Shown: positions 12,001 to 22,300 of the stretch, piece by piece
Layout: each line of letters begins with the position of its first letter
Numbering within the stretch: the stretch's first letter is position 1
From: Prosopocoilus inquinatus
Taxonomy: Eukaryota; Arthropoda; Insecta; Coleoptera; Lucanidae
Direction: 5' to 3'
Assembly (NCBI GenBank): GCA_036172665.1
Contig: CM069877.1
Location: forward strand, 26,933,001 to 26,997,000
Length of the DNA stretch: 64,000 bases
Translations under genes and position numbers: made by a program
The notes under the pieces: model-generated
Database searches by the model: none
The model's input: the letters and a program-made list of their open reading frames with translations, nothing else
What the model was told of the DNA's origin: nothing

Positions 12001-14368
12001 CACATTTTGTACGACGGCAACCGCATTGCGTGGCCTTTTTCCTGGTTGGCCTGTTTTTGTAATTTTATTTGGAGTTCTCCAAGTAGTTTTGTTTACCCTT
12101 GTCCCGTATTCATTTTGTTCCGTAACACGTTTAGAGATATCCCACGCCGTCTCCACTGAGTGGGCACTGTTACGCAACTTCGACATTCCATCTTGTTTTC
12201 GAAAGGATGACCGATCTGACTTCTGGGCCGAGGTATGTTGCGGAATTTGCGCAAGCCGTCTCATTTCTCCTGAGTGGGTCAAACGCGCCGAACTCTCGTT
12301 TCGGGTTTCCGAATGAGAGAAGAGTAACACTACGTTACAATAGTTTGACGAAGCTAGCTATCAACTATTACTATTACCTAAGTCTGCTTAGCTCGCAGTT
12401 CAAATTACTGTTCGCTGGATGAAACTCATGCAAAATGTATGTTTTAATAGAGGGAATTCTATGATGACAAATCAAAACCAAGTCGTTTGAACTTACTTGA
12501 AAATGCTATACCTACATATGATATTATAAACAGATTAAACAGCGACATCCTACGATCGCTTTTTGACCTAACATTGCAGTAGGATAGACAAACTGAAGCG
12601 GATTTGCGGATTTGCATTTTCGTGTTGTTTGGTTAGCTCTTATTTATAAGGTTTTACAGTTAATTTTAGGTGTTCACATATTTTCTTTCCTATTTATACA
12701 TAACATACATAACATATATAGTTTATTTTAGATTTTTACATATTAATTTATATTTACTTACATTTAGACATACAAGAAAGGGCAAAAGTATGGAACCGGC
12801 TTAATATTCCTAAAACTGTTTGACGTAATTATTTGAAATTTGCTGTGTGATTCAGAGTCAATAGGAACTACATTACCAATTTGTTTCAATTGTTTATCTG
12901 CTCTTGTTTCTGAGATCCAATGCCTACTTGATTTTTTTTATATAACAACCTGTTGATTTTTTTCCTCTATTTAATAGTTCGTTTAATTCTTTAAAAGACC
13001 ACATAAAAATATTTATCTATTGCATAAGAAAATTTTCAAGAAAATAGTGTTTGAAGGAAAAAGTTAGAAAAAATGGTTTACGCTGATATTTGGTATTTGT
13101 TTTCATGTTTTTAAGGCAATTTTTATTAAAATGTTTGTTGTTTTAAAAACAGCCCATAATCTTGTGGTTTTCCAGTTTTTTTTGTTAAACATAGAATTTT
13201 TGTCGAATATCAAACATTAAACCATTTTTCTTAACTTTTTCATCAAACGTTATTTTCTCGAAAATTGTCTTATGTAATAGATAAATATTTTTATGTAGTC
13301 GTTTAGAGAATTAAACGAGCTATTAAATACAGGAAAGAAATCAGCAGGTTGTCATTAAAAAAAAATCAAGTAGGCATTGGATCTCAGAAACAAGAGCAGA
13401 TAAACAATTGAGAGAAATTGGTAAAGTAGGTCTTATTGACTCTAAATGACATACCAAATTTCAAACAGATACGTCAAACAGTTTTCGAAATATTAAGCCG
13501 GTTCCATACTTTTGTCCTACCCTGTATATATCTTTTAGGATGATTAGATTTTTGTTAAGTTTAACATTTTTATAATTTTGTCAGCGTGATTAGGTTGTTT
13601 TTAGATATTTTTTGTGCTTTTAAGTTGGTAACGTACTGAAGACTGCAGCTTAGCTGCCGAAATATGTACCTACGGATATAAAAATTATTGTGGGCGGAGG
13701 TTAATTTCAATTATAAAAAGGGAAATTTATAATCAGACAGTTAGTAGCTGAAATCAGTGATCAGTTCAGTTCAGTACGTCGAACAGTTAATCGCAGTCAG
13801 TCAGTGTTATAAGAACGTTGAAGAACTGTAAATATAACACACTATTCGACTGATAAATCACCTAAACAATGGCGGCATGAGAAATGGCAGGAATGCCAGC
13901 CTTCGCACCTGTTAGCTAATTAATGTCTGAAGTGTTATTCTTGTTACACCATTTACATACTTTTCGAAACAAATAAATCAATTTCTCTTTTACATATTTT
14001 ATTTTGACCATTATAAACTTCTTCTAAACTTCGAGCTATACTTTGACATATTTTTGAATATGCTTGACTTACAATTTTTATTTACAAGTCGAAAACGAAG
14101 GGAAAAATTATTTTCACTGTTTCACTTTTTTCGACAAAGGGCATCGAGACTTTTTTTCTTACTTTTATTATTTGATATCCCCCTATCAGGGATTAGATAG
14201 ATTACAGTTTTTTTTTTTTGCAGACCAGAAGCCGTGGCTAAAGGCCTAATAGAAGCTATAAATGAGGGTGAAACAGGTTCCGTGTGGATTATCGACGACA
14301 GCAAAGTTACAAAAGTAAAATTGCCAAACCATTTGGATCTGATTCAAGCAGCCACTAAATTAGCATAA
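6008..14368 (+). CDS. Short-chain dehydrogenase/reductase, 15-hydroxyprostaglandin-dehydrogenase-like (exons 2-5, partial)
   Basis: Exons 6008-6134, 6268-6374, 8600-8931 and 14224-14368 join in frame (phases 1, 0, 2) with GT-AG borders and end at TAA 14366-14368. Domain order: VTLADVD (end of beta-2, acidic residue typical of NAD preference), FVKTDVT, IVINNAG (SDR NNAG motif), then NISS with the catalytic Ser, YVATK with the catalytic Tyr and Lys, and CPGATNTPLIT after it. The N-terminal TGxxxGxG cofactor loop is absent from the window, so exon 1 lies upstream of position 1 or has been lost. Family members are cytosolic oxidoreductases of hydroxyl groups; insect paralogues are usually annotated as 15-PGDH-like or ADH-like, and the real substrate is unknown. 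Introns 3 and 4 (2.2 and 5.3 kb) are filled with foldback transposons. No internal stop is seen. Confidence 0.9.
6612..6849. mobile_element. About 240-bp MITE in SDR intron 3
   Basis: Ends match as complements: GCATTCACGCAAAACTTG with ATAAGTC at the left and the reverse at the right, about 40 bp each. A second copy of the family lies at 46272-46510. Non-coding. Confidence 0.65.
6880..7303. mobile_element. 424-bp foldback element
   Basis: Arms of about 180 bp are inverted copies: the left arm contains ACTTTCTTATTAG and GCCGTTGAGAAAATTTG, and the right arm contains the complements. Outer ends read TACAGTGTATCC and the complement of TATAGTGTGTCCC. It directly abuts the larger palindrome at 7301-8376. 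Non-coding. Confidence 0.75.
7301..8376. mobile_element. 1.08-kb near-perfect palindromic foldback element
   Basis: Left arm 7301-7832 and right arm 7858-8376 are complements of about 525 bp with few mismatches around a spacer of about 25 nt. Ends are TATACCGTGTCCC and the complement of TATACCGGGTGTCCC. It contains the word ACTTCCGGTTTCGC and its complement in the outer third of each arm. A diverged single arm recurs at 41557-41930. No open frame of note. It lies in intron 3 of the SDR gene, so the pre-mRNA should carry a long hairpin. Confidence 0.85.
9133..10740. mobile_element. Foldback element (family A, copy 1) in SDR intron 4
   Basis: The left arm (9133-9316 plus 10143-10273) and right arm (10432-10740) are complements of about 310 bp, each ending in ATTATTGTGGGCGGAGGTTAA-type sequence and containing GCAGCTTAGCTGCCGAAAT. 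The left arm is split by another element at 9317-10160. One further arm of this family lies at 12650-13710. Confidence 0.75.
9317..10160. mobile_element. 844-bp element inserted in the family A foldback
   Basis: Ends are ACTGTGTCCACAT and the complement of CACTGTGTCCACAT, with about 40 bp of matching inverted repeat (including ATACTCACCATTGGCAT-type sequence). It sits at a TATATA site, and the uninterrupted site is preserved in the opposite arm of the host foldback at 10546-10571. Comparison gives a TATA-type duplication. No coding motif is seen. Confidence 0.7.
10741..11539. other. Intronic AT-rich stretch
   Basis: Nothing coding is recognised. A TGACGTCA word (CRE/ATF consensus) occurs at 11099-11106 but stands alone inside an intron. 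Confidence 0.4.
11540..12425. other. GC-richer, probably transposon-derived block
   Basis: Base composition jumps relative to its AT-rich flanks, with several CG-containing words, and overlapping open frames occur on both strands. It contains two related units (about 12138-12180 and 12255-12295) sharing GCCGTCTC and TGAGTGGG. The composition suggests an LTR or leader from a retroelement, but no protein motif could be recognised, so the class is left open. Confidence 0.4.
12650..13710. mobile_element. Family A foldback, single-arm copy 2
   Basis: Positions 12655-12772 and 13522-13710 together reproduce one arm of the family A element at 9133-10740, including CAGTTAATTTTAGGTGTTCAC at one end and TTGTGGGCGGAGGTTAA at the other. 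Only one arm is present, so it is not a palindrome itself. It is interrupted by a second foldback at 12773-13523. Confidence 0.7.
12773..13523. mobile_element. 751-bp foldback element inserted in family A copy 2
   Basis: Arms of about 330 bp are complements: the left contains GCAAAAGTATGGAACCGGC and CAAGAGCAGATAAAC-type sequence, and the right the reverse. It entered the same TATATA site of the host repeat as the element at 9317-10160. A partial copy of its terminal part lies at 15640-15790. Non-coding. Confidence 0.75.
13711..13990 (+). other. Possible solo LTR-like segment
   Basis: TATAAAAAG at about 13712 is followed by several TCAGT words and ends in AAATAAATCA, a promoter-to-polyadenylation order like a retroviral-type LTR. 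It has no partner in the window, so this is a suggestion only. It lies in SDR intron 4. Confidence 0.25.
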
Positions 14369-14751
14369 TATTTCTCTTTGTTATGCTGGAGCTACATCTG
14401 TGTCTAATGTGACGCCCAACGTGATACGTGACTTTCAATTTAACATTAAGCATAAATGTAGTCATAGATGAAGATATAAATTTTGTAACGCTATTCTAGA
14501 TGACACAAGATCGGGCGGCGGTTTTTTAACACATCAAAGAAATATCACGCGAAAGGCACCACATTACACATTATGCTTAAGTGTGACAACATTACAACGT
14601 AGTACCTTGCGCATTAATTATCACGCAATTGTCCAGTACATTTTAACGCAGATATAACCCTAGCATTAAAAAAGCTGGAAAACCGGATTTGTTTGTAATA
14701 GTTTTTTAAAGCAAATATATTTATATTTGATTATCTTAAGCCTGTTTTATA
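14369..14751. other. 3' flank of the SDR gene
   Basis: Sequence after the SDR stop; an ATTAAA word near 14666 could serve for polyadenylation. No other gene is seen. Confidence 0.4.
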
Positions 14752-15412
14752 TTATTGTCACGGCAAGGTCACCATATCTCGAGGAACAAGACGATTCGCT
14801 GTCACCGACTCACAATCGCCGATTTGCCATCGCCAATTCGACGTTGACATAATTCGTCATCCGCTCAACTCGCCGTCGCCAGCTAGTTTTATTCTGCTTG
14901 TTGATAAGTTTTAAAACTCTTTCAAATTATTTAAATATCCAAATTTTACCCTGGAAACGGATAAAAATGTTTCAAATTGATTAAAATAAAACTACTGGCA
15001 CCTAGTCGATTAATATTGGCTCATTAATAATATTACATTTTAAAAATTAAATTATTGTGCGGATATGATATTCTGGTAATAGGTATCTTGTAATGAATTG
15101 GTAATTTATTTTACAAACTGAAATTTGTACATAAATCCCTATGGCTCGAGTTAAAAAAAAAGAACACTATATGTATCACATTAAACGAGTTAGTTTATTT
15201 TGTATTTTATTTATATGCTTATTATTATGTGGACATGTACATTTAAAACTTTATTTGCTGACGGTAAACGTTCTCACGGCCAGTTTACCGAGGTCGAATT
15301 TGCCAGCCGCCGAATTTACCGGCGGCGAATCGTACGTAAATAGTACGCGGGTCGGCGACGACGAATTGGTGACGGCGAAGTGTCCTAGACCCGATGTCAC
15401 GCTATTGTAGCG
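14752..15412. repeat. Element with GC-rich iterated ends
   Basis: Both ends (14755-14890 and 15260-15410) carry repeated short words around TCGCCG / GGCGA and AATT, while the middle is AT-rich. Left: ATCGCCGATTTGCCATCGCC. Right: GCCGCCGAATTTACCGGCGG, itself able to form a hairpin. Iterated subterminal motifs are typical of DNA-transposon transposase-binding ends, but clean termini and a target duplication were not found. Confidence 0.4.
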
Positions 15413-16291
15413 ATCCATCATGTTGTGAATAGCTTTCGGGGGACATAGGGGCGTAGGTAGAGCTTTTTAAACTTGTGATTACAAAAATATACCTCCGTAT
15501 TTTAATACTGGGTTCAGATTAATCTCTTTGACTCGAAGGTTGTTTCTGCTAGTCCGGGGTTCCTCTTTATGCTCGACGCAGACAACGGGGCAGGGGTCCT
15601 GTCACGTGTGGAGTGAAATGCACGCGGCACTGTTGTGGGACCAATAGACGTTGGATCCCAAAAACAAGAGCAGATAAATAATTGAAGCAAATTACTAATG
15701 TAGGCCTTCTGGACTTTAATCACACACAAAAATTTCAAAAAGATACGTCAAACAGTTTTCGAAATGTTAAATCGGTTCCATACCTTTGCTGTTCGAAAAC
15801 CAGGCCAACATGGAAATTCAAGCTTTGCACGGATCCCTAAAAAGGTTGGAGACGAAGGGGGTCAAAAGTGGTTATTTTTCGTTTTTAGCAGGAAAAAGAT
15901 ATTCTTTTTCTTTTAAGCTGTCACCATTTTCCACCCCCGTGTGTATGTATACATAAGTTTGTACAACTTGTACGTTACGAACTCACAATCAGTTGAAAAA
16001 CAAATATCGTTCTCAAAAACAGTTTATCGTACGAAACATAACTACTTGTGCGATTTAAATTTGAAATTTTAAGAATTTATTATATTTAGAACTACGTAAA
16101 CATATACATATCGCTTATTGTGTATAATGTAAAAAAAATATCGTTGAAAAAAATGTGTTTAATATGTAAAGTATCCAAAATAGTTTGAATATCTGTTTCG
16201 GTCTGGTTTGGTTTACGTTTAAAAGCTACGCATAATAAAAATATGCATAAATTACCGCAGATTAGATATAGCAACTATTGGCGTGAATACG
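15413..16291. other. Intergenic stretch between SDR and the first DM9 gene
   Basis: Contains a terminal fragment (15640-15790) of the 12773-13523 foldback family, sharing CAAACAGTTTTCGAAAT-type words. No gene is recognised. Confidence 0.45.
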
Positions 16292-16299
16292 TATATAAA
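16292..16299 (+). promoter_or_regulatory. TATA box of the first DM9 gene
   Basis: TATATAAA lies 50 bp upstream of the start codon. A TCAGATG word at 16324-16330 sits about 30 bp downstream of it, close to the arthropod initiator TCAGTY, giving a predicted start of transcription near 16326 and a short leader. Confidence 0.6.
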
Positions 16300-16347
16300 A
16301 ACTTGAAAACTGGACGTTTGTGGTCAGATGTGTAGACTTCTTTCAAA

Positions 16348-19300
16348 ATGTTGTTTTACTTAACGTTGTTCGTACTTGTTGCTAACACTTTTTGCAATGA
16401 TTTTACTGGTGAGTACTTTGAACATTTCATAACAGTCACAACACACTTTTAGTAGAGTAAAGTCGGCATATATGGAAGAGAGCGGCTAATACGGAATACC
16501 CGGTAATTTTGAAATAAGAAGCGCCATCTGTCAAACAACTTTGGCATTAACATAAATTTCGGTATTGTAGGTCACTTCTACTCTTAGCCTTAGATTGCAT
16601 AGCTTTACAGTACAGGATTTTGTGAATTTATCATTTTGAAGTTTTCGCGCGGTGCCAGAAAAATGTATTTTGGCATATTTTCTAAAATAAAAGTGTTTTT
16701 TACACCAAGGTTAGTTTGTTATAGTGTAGATTAGTACAACATTAATATTTTATTTTATTAATTCAAAGTGTTGCATATTTTCCCTTATTTCATATCACCC
16801 CAACTGACTATTCCATATTACCCGCCATTTTAAATCATGTCATGAAAATGCAGTTTTTTTAATTTGTTGCAGAATCTTAGTTCAGAATTTATGACGGCCC
16901 AAAGAAACGGTATTCCATATATGCCGACTTTACTCTAAAAATAAATAACTGAAATAATTAAACTGACGAGATTTTAATTTGGGTAAGGCAGGACAATCCC
17001 ATACAACCTAACCAACAAAATAATTGCATTTAAAACAGGGTTTCCCTTAAAAGAAAAGAAAGTTTCTGTCGACTTTCCTTTTTTAAACTTGTAGCGTAAT
17101 TAACGTAAAATTAACGCCGCCTTGCATACTCGACCACGCGTCCTCGCAGGTGACCTAGGATACTTGTTTCTTTGGGCGGCCACGTTTACGAATAGGGTAC
17201 TGCGGAGCCTGATCCAGTTCTCCAAAATACGGCCGCAGATGTGAAACATGAAATTTTCCCAAACTAGTGGTACTATTTGGGTTGGAAATTTCGTAACTAG
17301 TAGGGCTAACAATCTTACTAATGACCTAAGGACCGTCTCGACGTGGAGAAAATTTAAAAGTCATTCCCTTGGCTGCCTGACTCATTAAATGAGTTTGACT
17401 CAGCACTTCACCGATCTTATACTCCTACACTAAAGTTTTAGATTCGAATTCTATAATTTTGTTCAGTTCTGGATCTTCTAGTTCTTTACGTATTTCAGCA
17501 GCACTTTGCACAGTCAAGAGCAAGCGACTATCACATTCGACTGGGCGTTCTTCAGTCCCCTCCCCCTGGAATAAAACTGTCCCAATGGCATAATTGCTAT
17601 TGTCCGTTCGGACCATAAACGGCAGCTTTTCATCAGATTGCCGCGAAATGGGAGCAGTCCTCAGAAGTTTCTTCTTGGCTGGAGGCATAGGATATGGCAC
17701 AGTGAAAATGAGAGCGCGATATCCGGTATCTATTCGATGTTCAGCCATGTCCGTGAGGTCGACGGATTTTCAAAGCTCCAGTGAACTGATAATTGTTGTA
17801 AATGATCCTGGAGACATCTCGCATCCAAGTGCTTTCCACTGATTTTCTTCACCTTCAACTGTCCACTGCCATTTTGCAATATTAAAAATTAGACCTGCCG
17901 TACGGAGGAAGTCGATACCCAACAAGGTTCGGTTACATTCTGCATGCGGAAAAACAATGAATGTGGTGGGGAAAGTTCGACCACTTAAGGTGACGTCCAC
18001 TGTTGTAAGAAGTACCGTCGTAGGTGTCGATTGTCCATCCGCGAATGCTACTTTCAGTTCACAGCGGAGGAATTCATAATTCATTTGACGCTATAATCGG
18101 TACAATGTGTTACTTGCGACACTTTGTTTCACAGCAGTATCGATAAACGCAACACCACTATGTCCACGAATTCTTATTTCCAGAGCAGGGCGCGGAATTC
18201 CGGAAATCACCTGCTTTGACATCGTCTTTGAAGTACCCATAGAACAAAATTCTATACTATCAGATGACAAAATAGGTTTTGAACAGGATTTGCAGTTACT
18301 CCGTACAACACCAGGAGCTCCACATTCATAACATTTTACTGTCGGCGTTCCTGTTGATGATTTGACAGAAGGTATCACTGGAACCTGGACAGGACGTAAC
18401 GCCACCCGAGATTCTAGTTTCCGACACATATGTTTGCTATGGCCAAAATGACGACAATAGCTGGAACGATCCGGTTTCTTCGAGTTGACATCTGTCAGAC
18501 GTAGAGGCATGGATCGCGAACTTGAGTCTTTCTGTCGTTGGTCCGCTTCCTGCAAGATTGCCTCGGCAAATCGTGCTTTTTCTAAGAGTTCCTTGAAGGT
18601 CTTCACGCCCTCCCTGGGAACCAGTTTTCGGATGCGCAGATTTAAGAGCCCATATATCATATCGAGTTGTACAGCCTCTGTATGGACATGATCGAGTAGC
18701 TCGGCAAGAAGTGCTCGTGCTCTGGTCACAAATATATCTGTTGCCACATCTGTCTTTTGTTCCGTTGAAAATAGCTCTCTGTATAATTTGTAAGCGGGCC
18801 TCTTCCTACCAAAAGCGTTGCGCAACCCTGTTACAGCATCCTTCCAGTGGTCAGTCATTGGTTTGACTCCCTGCCACCATATTGCTGCTTCTGTAGTCAA
18901 CAACATTGGAAGACCCTTCAATGCTATTTCGTCAGTTATATTTGCAGCAATCTTTATAAACTAGAGATGGGATTCCACACGGTACATTCGTTTGCACCGG
19001 TGGAATCACGGAAAGCACCCACAATGCACCCGGTGCATTGCCCAGTTGCCCACATTTACATAAGAAATAAAAGATTCTTCAAAATGACACCAAGTATAAT
19101 ATATTTTGTACGGATTATGGCTAAATAATTACTTTCTAACGTTAATTTCAAAAACTTACTCATTTTGCTCAAATTTTAGGCCTTACAGCTATCGCTTAAA
19201 CTTAAAGGTTTACTATTCAGTTATTCATCACAGATTATATAACATTGAACCCTGTAAACCACCTGCAAACAATTAAATTATACCAAGAAAAGGATATCTC

Positions 19301-22300
19301 GTTCGATTTGCGCGGGAAATTTAAATTTTTGAATGCACCCGGTACACTCATATATGCTTTCAATGCACCGGGTTCATTCCCTGGCCAATCTCTATTATAA
19401 ACCGTAATGGCATCTACGAATGCTTCTACACTGTCATCCTTGCACCCTAAAAAGCGAGCAGTGCATTTTGCAAAACTGCCACTGTGCGATATTTCCTGAT
19501 GCAGGGGGTGTGGTTTGACTTTGTATTCTAAATTGCTCCGAAAATGTAGCCACCATGGTTGAAATCGACTCCTTAAATTGATCTTGGAAAATCGTAAAAT
19601 TAACACTGATTTCCGCTTCCGACAGTTTTTTATAACGTCAGATCTCGTGTTAATCCGCTAACATCGACGAACAGGTTGAGTATTTATTTTCTAAACTTTA
19701 CGTTTTAATTTACTTGCTGTAGCAGTAGACATATATACACTTCGTACCTTTTTACGGCTCCGAGCGTTGGGCGTCAATTGTAGCCTAAGGTTCTTTTTTC
19801 TTTGCCGTAAATTTCGCGAGATTTCGCGCAGTACCAGAAAAATGTATTTTGGCATATTTTCTAAAATAAAAGTGTTTTTTTACACCAAGGTTAGTTTGTG
19901 ATAGTGTAGATTAGTACAACAACATTAATATCTTACCTTATTAATTCAAAGTGTTGCATATTTTCCCTTATTTCATATCACCCCAACTGACTATTCCATA
20001 TCACCCGCCATTTTAAATCATGTCATGAAAATGCAGTTTTTTTAATTTGTTGCAGAATCTTAGTTCAGAATTTATGACGGCCCAAAGAAAGGGTATTCCA
20101 TATATGCCGACTTTACTCTAATAATAAATAACTGAAATAATTAAACTGACGAGATTTTAATTTGGGTAAGGCAGGACAATCCCATACAACCTAACCAACA
20201 AAATAATTGCAATAATAACATTTCAACAATTTTATTCATCCAGAGTAATTTACATTTCAGGATAAAAATTAGCATTTTTTTTGTCAACTCAAAAAAATAT
20301 CATCTCACTTATCATTTGTTAACAAAACTTTCATGTGACTTTCATAGCTGTCCGAATAAAAATTAACGCCACCTTACAAACTTAATTAGTACTACAACCA
20401 CGTTAGAATAAAAAGTAAAATTACATTACTAAATAATAAAAAAATCAAAGCATATGTTCTACTTACTTATAATTAATTTTATTGTAAAGTCTAAGTTGGT
20501 TAAGATATTACTTGTCTTGTCATATTGAAGCGCGTCATATTGAATTGTTTAAAACGCCATCTATTATCCCAAAGTGAAAACCAATTTAATCGAAAATCAA
20601 AAATAAGGTTTTTCATGATTATGACTTTTTTATTGCATCAAAATATGTGAAATCTGTGCAGATAAAAGTATGTAAAGGTCATTCCATCTGTTGTCTGAAA
20701 GTGAAAATTATTTTAGTCAAATTTCATATGAATGCATTTCATCTTCATGCCAATGTGCTCCGCAAAATCACTCCGAGGATTGGAATTTTAAAATTCAACT
20801 TCAAAAATAAAAATCAAGGTATGATAGGAAATATCGGAATTACCACCACCTTAGTGGCGTTAAGATGCCATAGGCGCCTGTTCGAAGTCTGATGTAAAAA
20901 TTAAAATTTTTGTTAGCAAGCAAATTTTAAATATTTCTGATAAATATAAATTTTAAATACTACATGTATGCACAGTATGTACACTACATGTATGTATACT
21001 ACATGTATGTCCCAGTGCGGGTAGCCAATTAGATCGATCGCGACTATACGTCTAAAATAATTAAAAAAAGAAATTTTCTTGTGCTTCTCTCAGACACAGC
21101 ATACTTAGTGAATAAAAAACTGGGTACATTAATTTTTGTATATGTTACTATCGGAAAACAATTTCAAAACAACTGAAAAATGCTAAGAAAATTCAAGAAA
21201 CATGTTTTAAGTGTCAATTTCGCATGAATGACATTTGAGGCGCCATCTCTTATTCCAAGCGGTAAATTTGCCGGGAATAGATTATCTAAACTAAAATCTT
21301 GTGGTGCCATCTGTTACATTACGACATAACTTTGTACTGTTTATTTAATGCCGGAAAACCCTAAGAACAATGTTCTGAAAATAACTAAGCCACAATAATT
21401 AATTTTGATCCCTTTTATTTTGCGGACAATATCCGTTTCAAAACAACTGGAAACAAATTTCTTCGAGAAAACGTTTGAGAATCAATTTAAGCGTATTCTG
21501 CATAGCATTAGTTTTCGGAAGCTTTTCTAACCTAACATTTTCGTATTTCTTGTTGTCACTTTTTAGAAATGGGATAATCCAAAAGCCACTCGAGTGGCTG
21601 ACACCTAGCGGAAGTTTTGCAAAAGAAAACTTTGGAATGACATTTGGTTAACCTCCAAAAACCATGAAATTGAATAGCTTGTGCGTGACACGAATGCGTA
21701 TGTTAATAATAATAAAAGTAACACACACATTAATTAATCGAATAGGAGAGCTTACATTGAATAATATGAATAACAGCTCTTTGTTTTCTTTATTACAAGC
21801 GCCATCTCTTCATGGTTGCTGATTTTTTCGTATAGATATTGTCTCAAAACTGGATTTCCCCAAATTTCCCAACGATTTCATCGATTTTATTCATTTCTAT
21901 ATCTTAATGTTACACTTAGTGGTAAGCAAAATATCACTTACCGGCTATGAATTTCAGAAGGTGCACAAATTAGGTACTTTCCCTAATTATAATCTTCCAT
22001 GGAATATATTCGTTTGGAAATTAACCGTTAACTTCTTTAAAGTTTCAGTAAAATAGATTTTGTTCAGTTTTACTTTATTATTAAGAAAAGGCGCTGGTCA
22101 AAATTTCGCAACACGGCGGCTGGACTTCCAGCCACGCCACTGCGCCATCTCCTGACCACAAGGAAAAACAACTTCATTTAAATTTCCTGTAACAGTATTT
22201 CTTTTTTTCGCTGAGATTCTCAGCAATATGCTCGGTCTTGTAACTTCGCAGCGACTTTAATTTCAAAATTAAATTGAAAATTTAAGATCAAGCTGTGAAG

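Larger units (their letters stand above)
16566..20220 (-). mobile_element. Gypsy (Ty3-type) LTR retrotransposon relic in DM9A intron 1
   Basis: Minus-strand order: 5' LTR 20220-19779, primer site, gag, protease, truncated RT/RNase H, integrase tail, 3' LTR 17037-16566. The LTRs match over about 385 bp and both start TGTT. Next to the 5' LTR the sequence TGACGCCCAACG differs by one base from the TGGCGCCCAACG primer site common in metazoan Gypsy elements. A purine-rich AAGGGAAA precedes the 3' LTR start. A 433-bp hAT MITE (18962-19394) interrupts gag. The RT core and most of integrase are deleted, so it cannot move by itself. No clean target duplication was found. Confidence 0.8.

Noticed and set aside
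9180..13680. CTGAAGA-(stem)-GAAA palindromes in the family A foldbacks (about 9190, 10665, 13633) as hammerhead ribozymes
   Set aside because: The strand before CTGAAGA pairs directly with the strand after GAAA, giving a simple hairpin; no separate stems I and III can form.
16456..16936. A 480-bp MITE with GTCGGCATATATGGAA ends
   Set aside because: The right half is shared by both Gypsy LTRs, so it is better read as LTR sequence; the left occurrence is a separate fragment of the same word.
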